DNA of 64,000 nt from Sphingopyxis macrogoltabida (GTDB lineage Bacteria > Pseudomonadota > Alphaproteobacteria > Sphingomonadales > Sphingomonadaceae), in NCBI RefSeq assembly GCF_001307295.1, contig NZ_CP012700.1, positions 3,103,001-3,167,000 of the forward strand. The letters run 5' to 3'. Made by a program: the position numbers and the translations under genes. Below, in pieces: positions 63,624-64,000 of the stretch (positions are counted from its first letter, which is position 1; the number at the start of each line of letters is the position of its first letter). The notes under the pieces are model-generated. The model worked only from the letters and a program-made list of their open reading frames with translations. It searched no databases and was not told where the DNA came from.

Positions 63624-64000
63624 TATTCTCCTACCCCCACCGCATCGGCGACCCGCGTAAAGCCATCGCGCGCCGCCAGCGTTTCGAGCCCGCGCGCGAT
63701 GCGCCCCGCGAGCCCCGGTCCTTCATAGACCATCGCCGAATAGATCTGGATCAGGCTGGCCCCCGCACGAATCCGTTCCCACGCCTGTTCGGCCGAAGCA
63801 ATGCCGCCCGCCGCGACGAGCGGCAACTTGCCGCCGCTGGCGCTCCGGAAATCGCGGACCCGCTGGAGCGCAAGGCCTGCCAGCGGCGCCCCCGACAGCC
63901 CGCCCGCCTCGCCCGCATGGCGCGAGGCGAGCGCCGGCCGCTCGATCGTCGTGTTCGACACGATCACCGCGGCCAGCCCCTTGTCGAAGGCGACGGCGAC
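63623..64000 (-). CDS. pyrD: dihydroorotate dehydrogenase (quinone), C-terminal part
   Basis: Partial: the last 125 codons, the 5' end lies beyond the window. FMN-binding loops are visible: VSNTTIERP, LPLVAAGGIASAEQAWERI and IYSAMVYEGPGL. The class 2 membrane-associated enzyme oxidises dihydroorotate to orotate in pyrimidine synthesis. Stop TAG at 63623. Confidence 0.92.
   Translation of the reverse strand, partial: VAVAFDKGLAAVIVSNTTIERPALASRHAGEAGGLSGAPLAGLALQRVRDFRSASGGKLPLVAAGGIASAEQAWERIRAGASLIQIYSAMVYEGPGLAGRIARGLETLAARDGFTRVADAVGVGE

Noticed and set aside
1..64000. CRISPR array
   Set aside because: No regularly spaced repeats of 24-40 bp were seen; the only tandem repeat (56853-56940) has no spacers.

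Overview
The window comes from an alphaproteobacterium of the Sphingomonadales, most likely a Sphingopyxis-like strain. The right-hand 9 kb carries an ordinary sphingomonad chromosomal set: an NDUFA9-type epimerase, a DUF6356 protein, gloA, gloB, a long-chain acyl-CoA ligase, ggt and pyrD. Base composition is GC-rich and palindromic REP-type repeats occur between genes. The species is an inference from gene content and order; there is no rRNA to anchor it.

Layout. (1) 1-10.2 kb is a defence-type accessory region: a membrane-anchored dCTP-deaminase-fold protein, a coupled DNA methyltransferase plus PD-(D/E)XK nuclease, a large tyrosine recombinase whose 3' end is cut by an IS256-family element with an 8-bp target duplication, and a Fic protein behind two palindromes. 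It is followed by a tRNA-Lys 3'-part remnant near 10.1 kb. (2) 10.7-11.5 kb holds two broken genes fused head to head (acetyl-CoA synthetase 3' end and a short-chain dehydrogenase lacking its N-terminus), followed by an acuI-type oxidoreductase. (3) 12.9-31 kb is a sugar-utilisation locus: eleven minus-strand genes in one tightly coupled chain (TonB receptor, esterase, two GH1, two HSL-type esterases, MFS transporter, GH37 trehalase, esterase, GH3, GH42) with a divergent LacI regulator and a perfect palindromic operator. Four esterases with five glycosidases suggest an acylated glycoside or glycolipid substrate.

(4) 31.4-54.6 kb is an integrated element ending at tRNA-Leu(CAG), with a P4-type integrase and an AlpA-like protein next to the tRNA. 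Its cargo runs on the minus strand: CHC2/Toprim primase-like protein, ParB-like protein, a strawberry-notch (methyltransferase plus helicase, DarB-like) protein, DUF932, a GHKL ATPase and a series of small uncharacterised proteins. A complete RIT element (three overlapping tyrosine recombinases between 41-bp inverted repeats) sits inside the strawberry-notch gene. Removing 43637-47468 restores one 1431-codon reading frame exactly. Seven genes of this element share a G-rich leader motif about 35-65 nt before their start codons.

(5) 54.9-64 kb is core chromosome: lipid, glyoxalase and glutathione functions, with three palindromic repeats between genes and pyrD running off the right edge.
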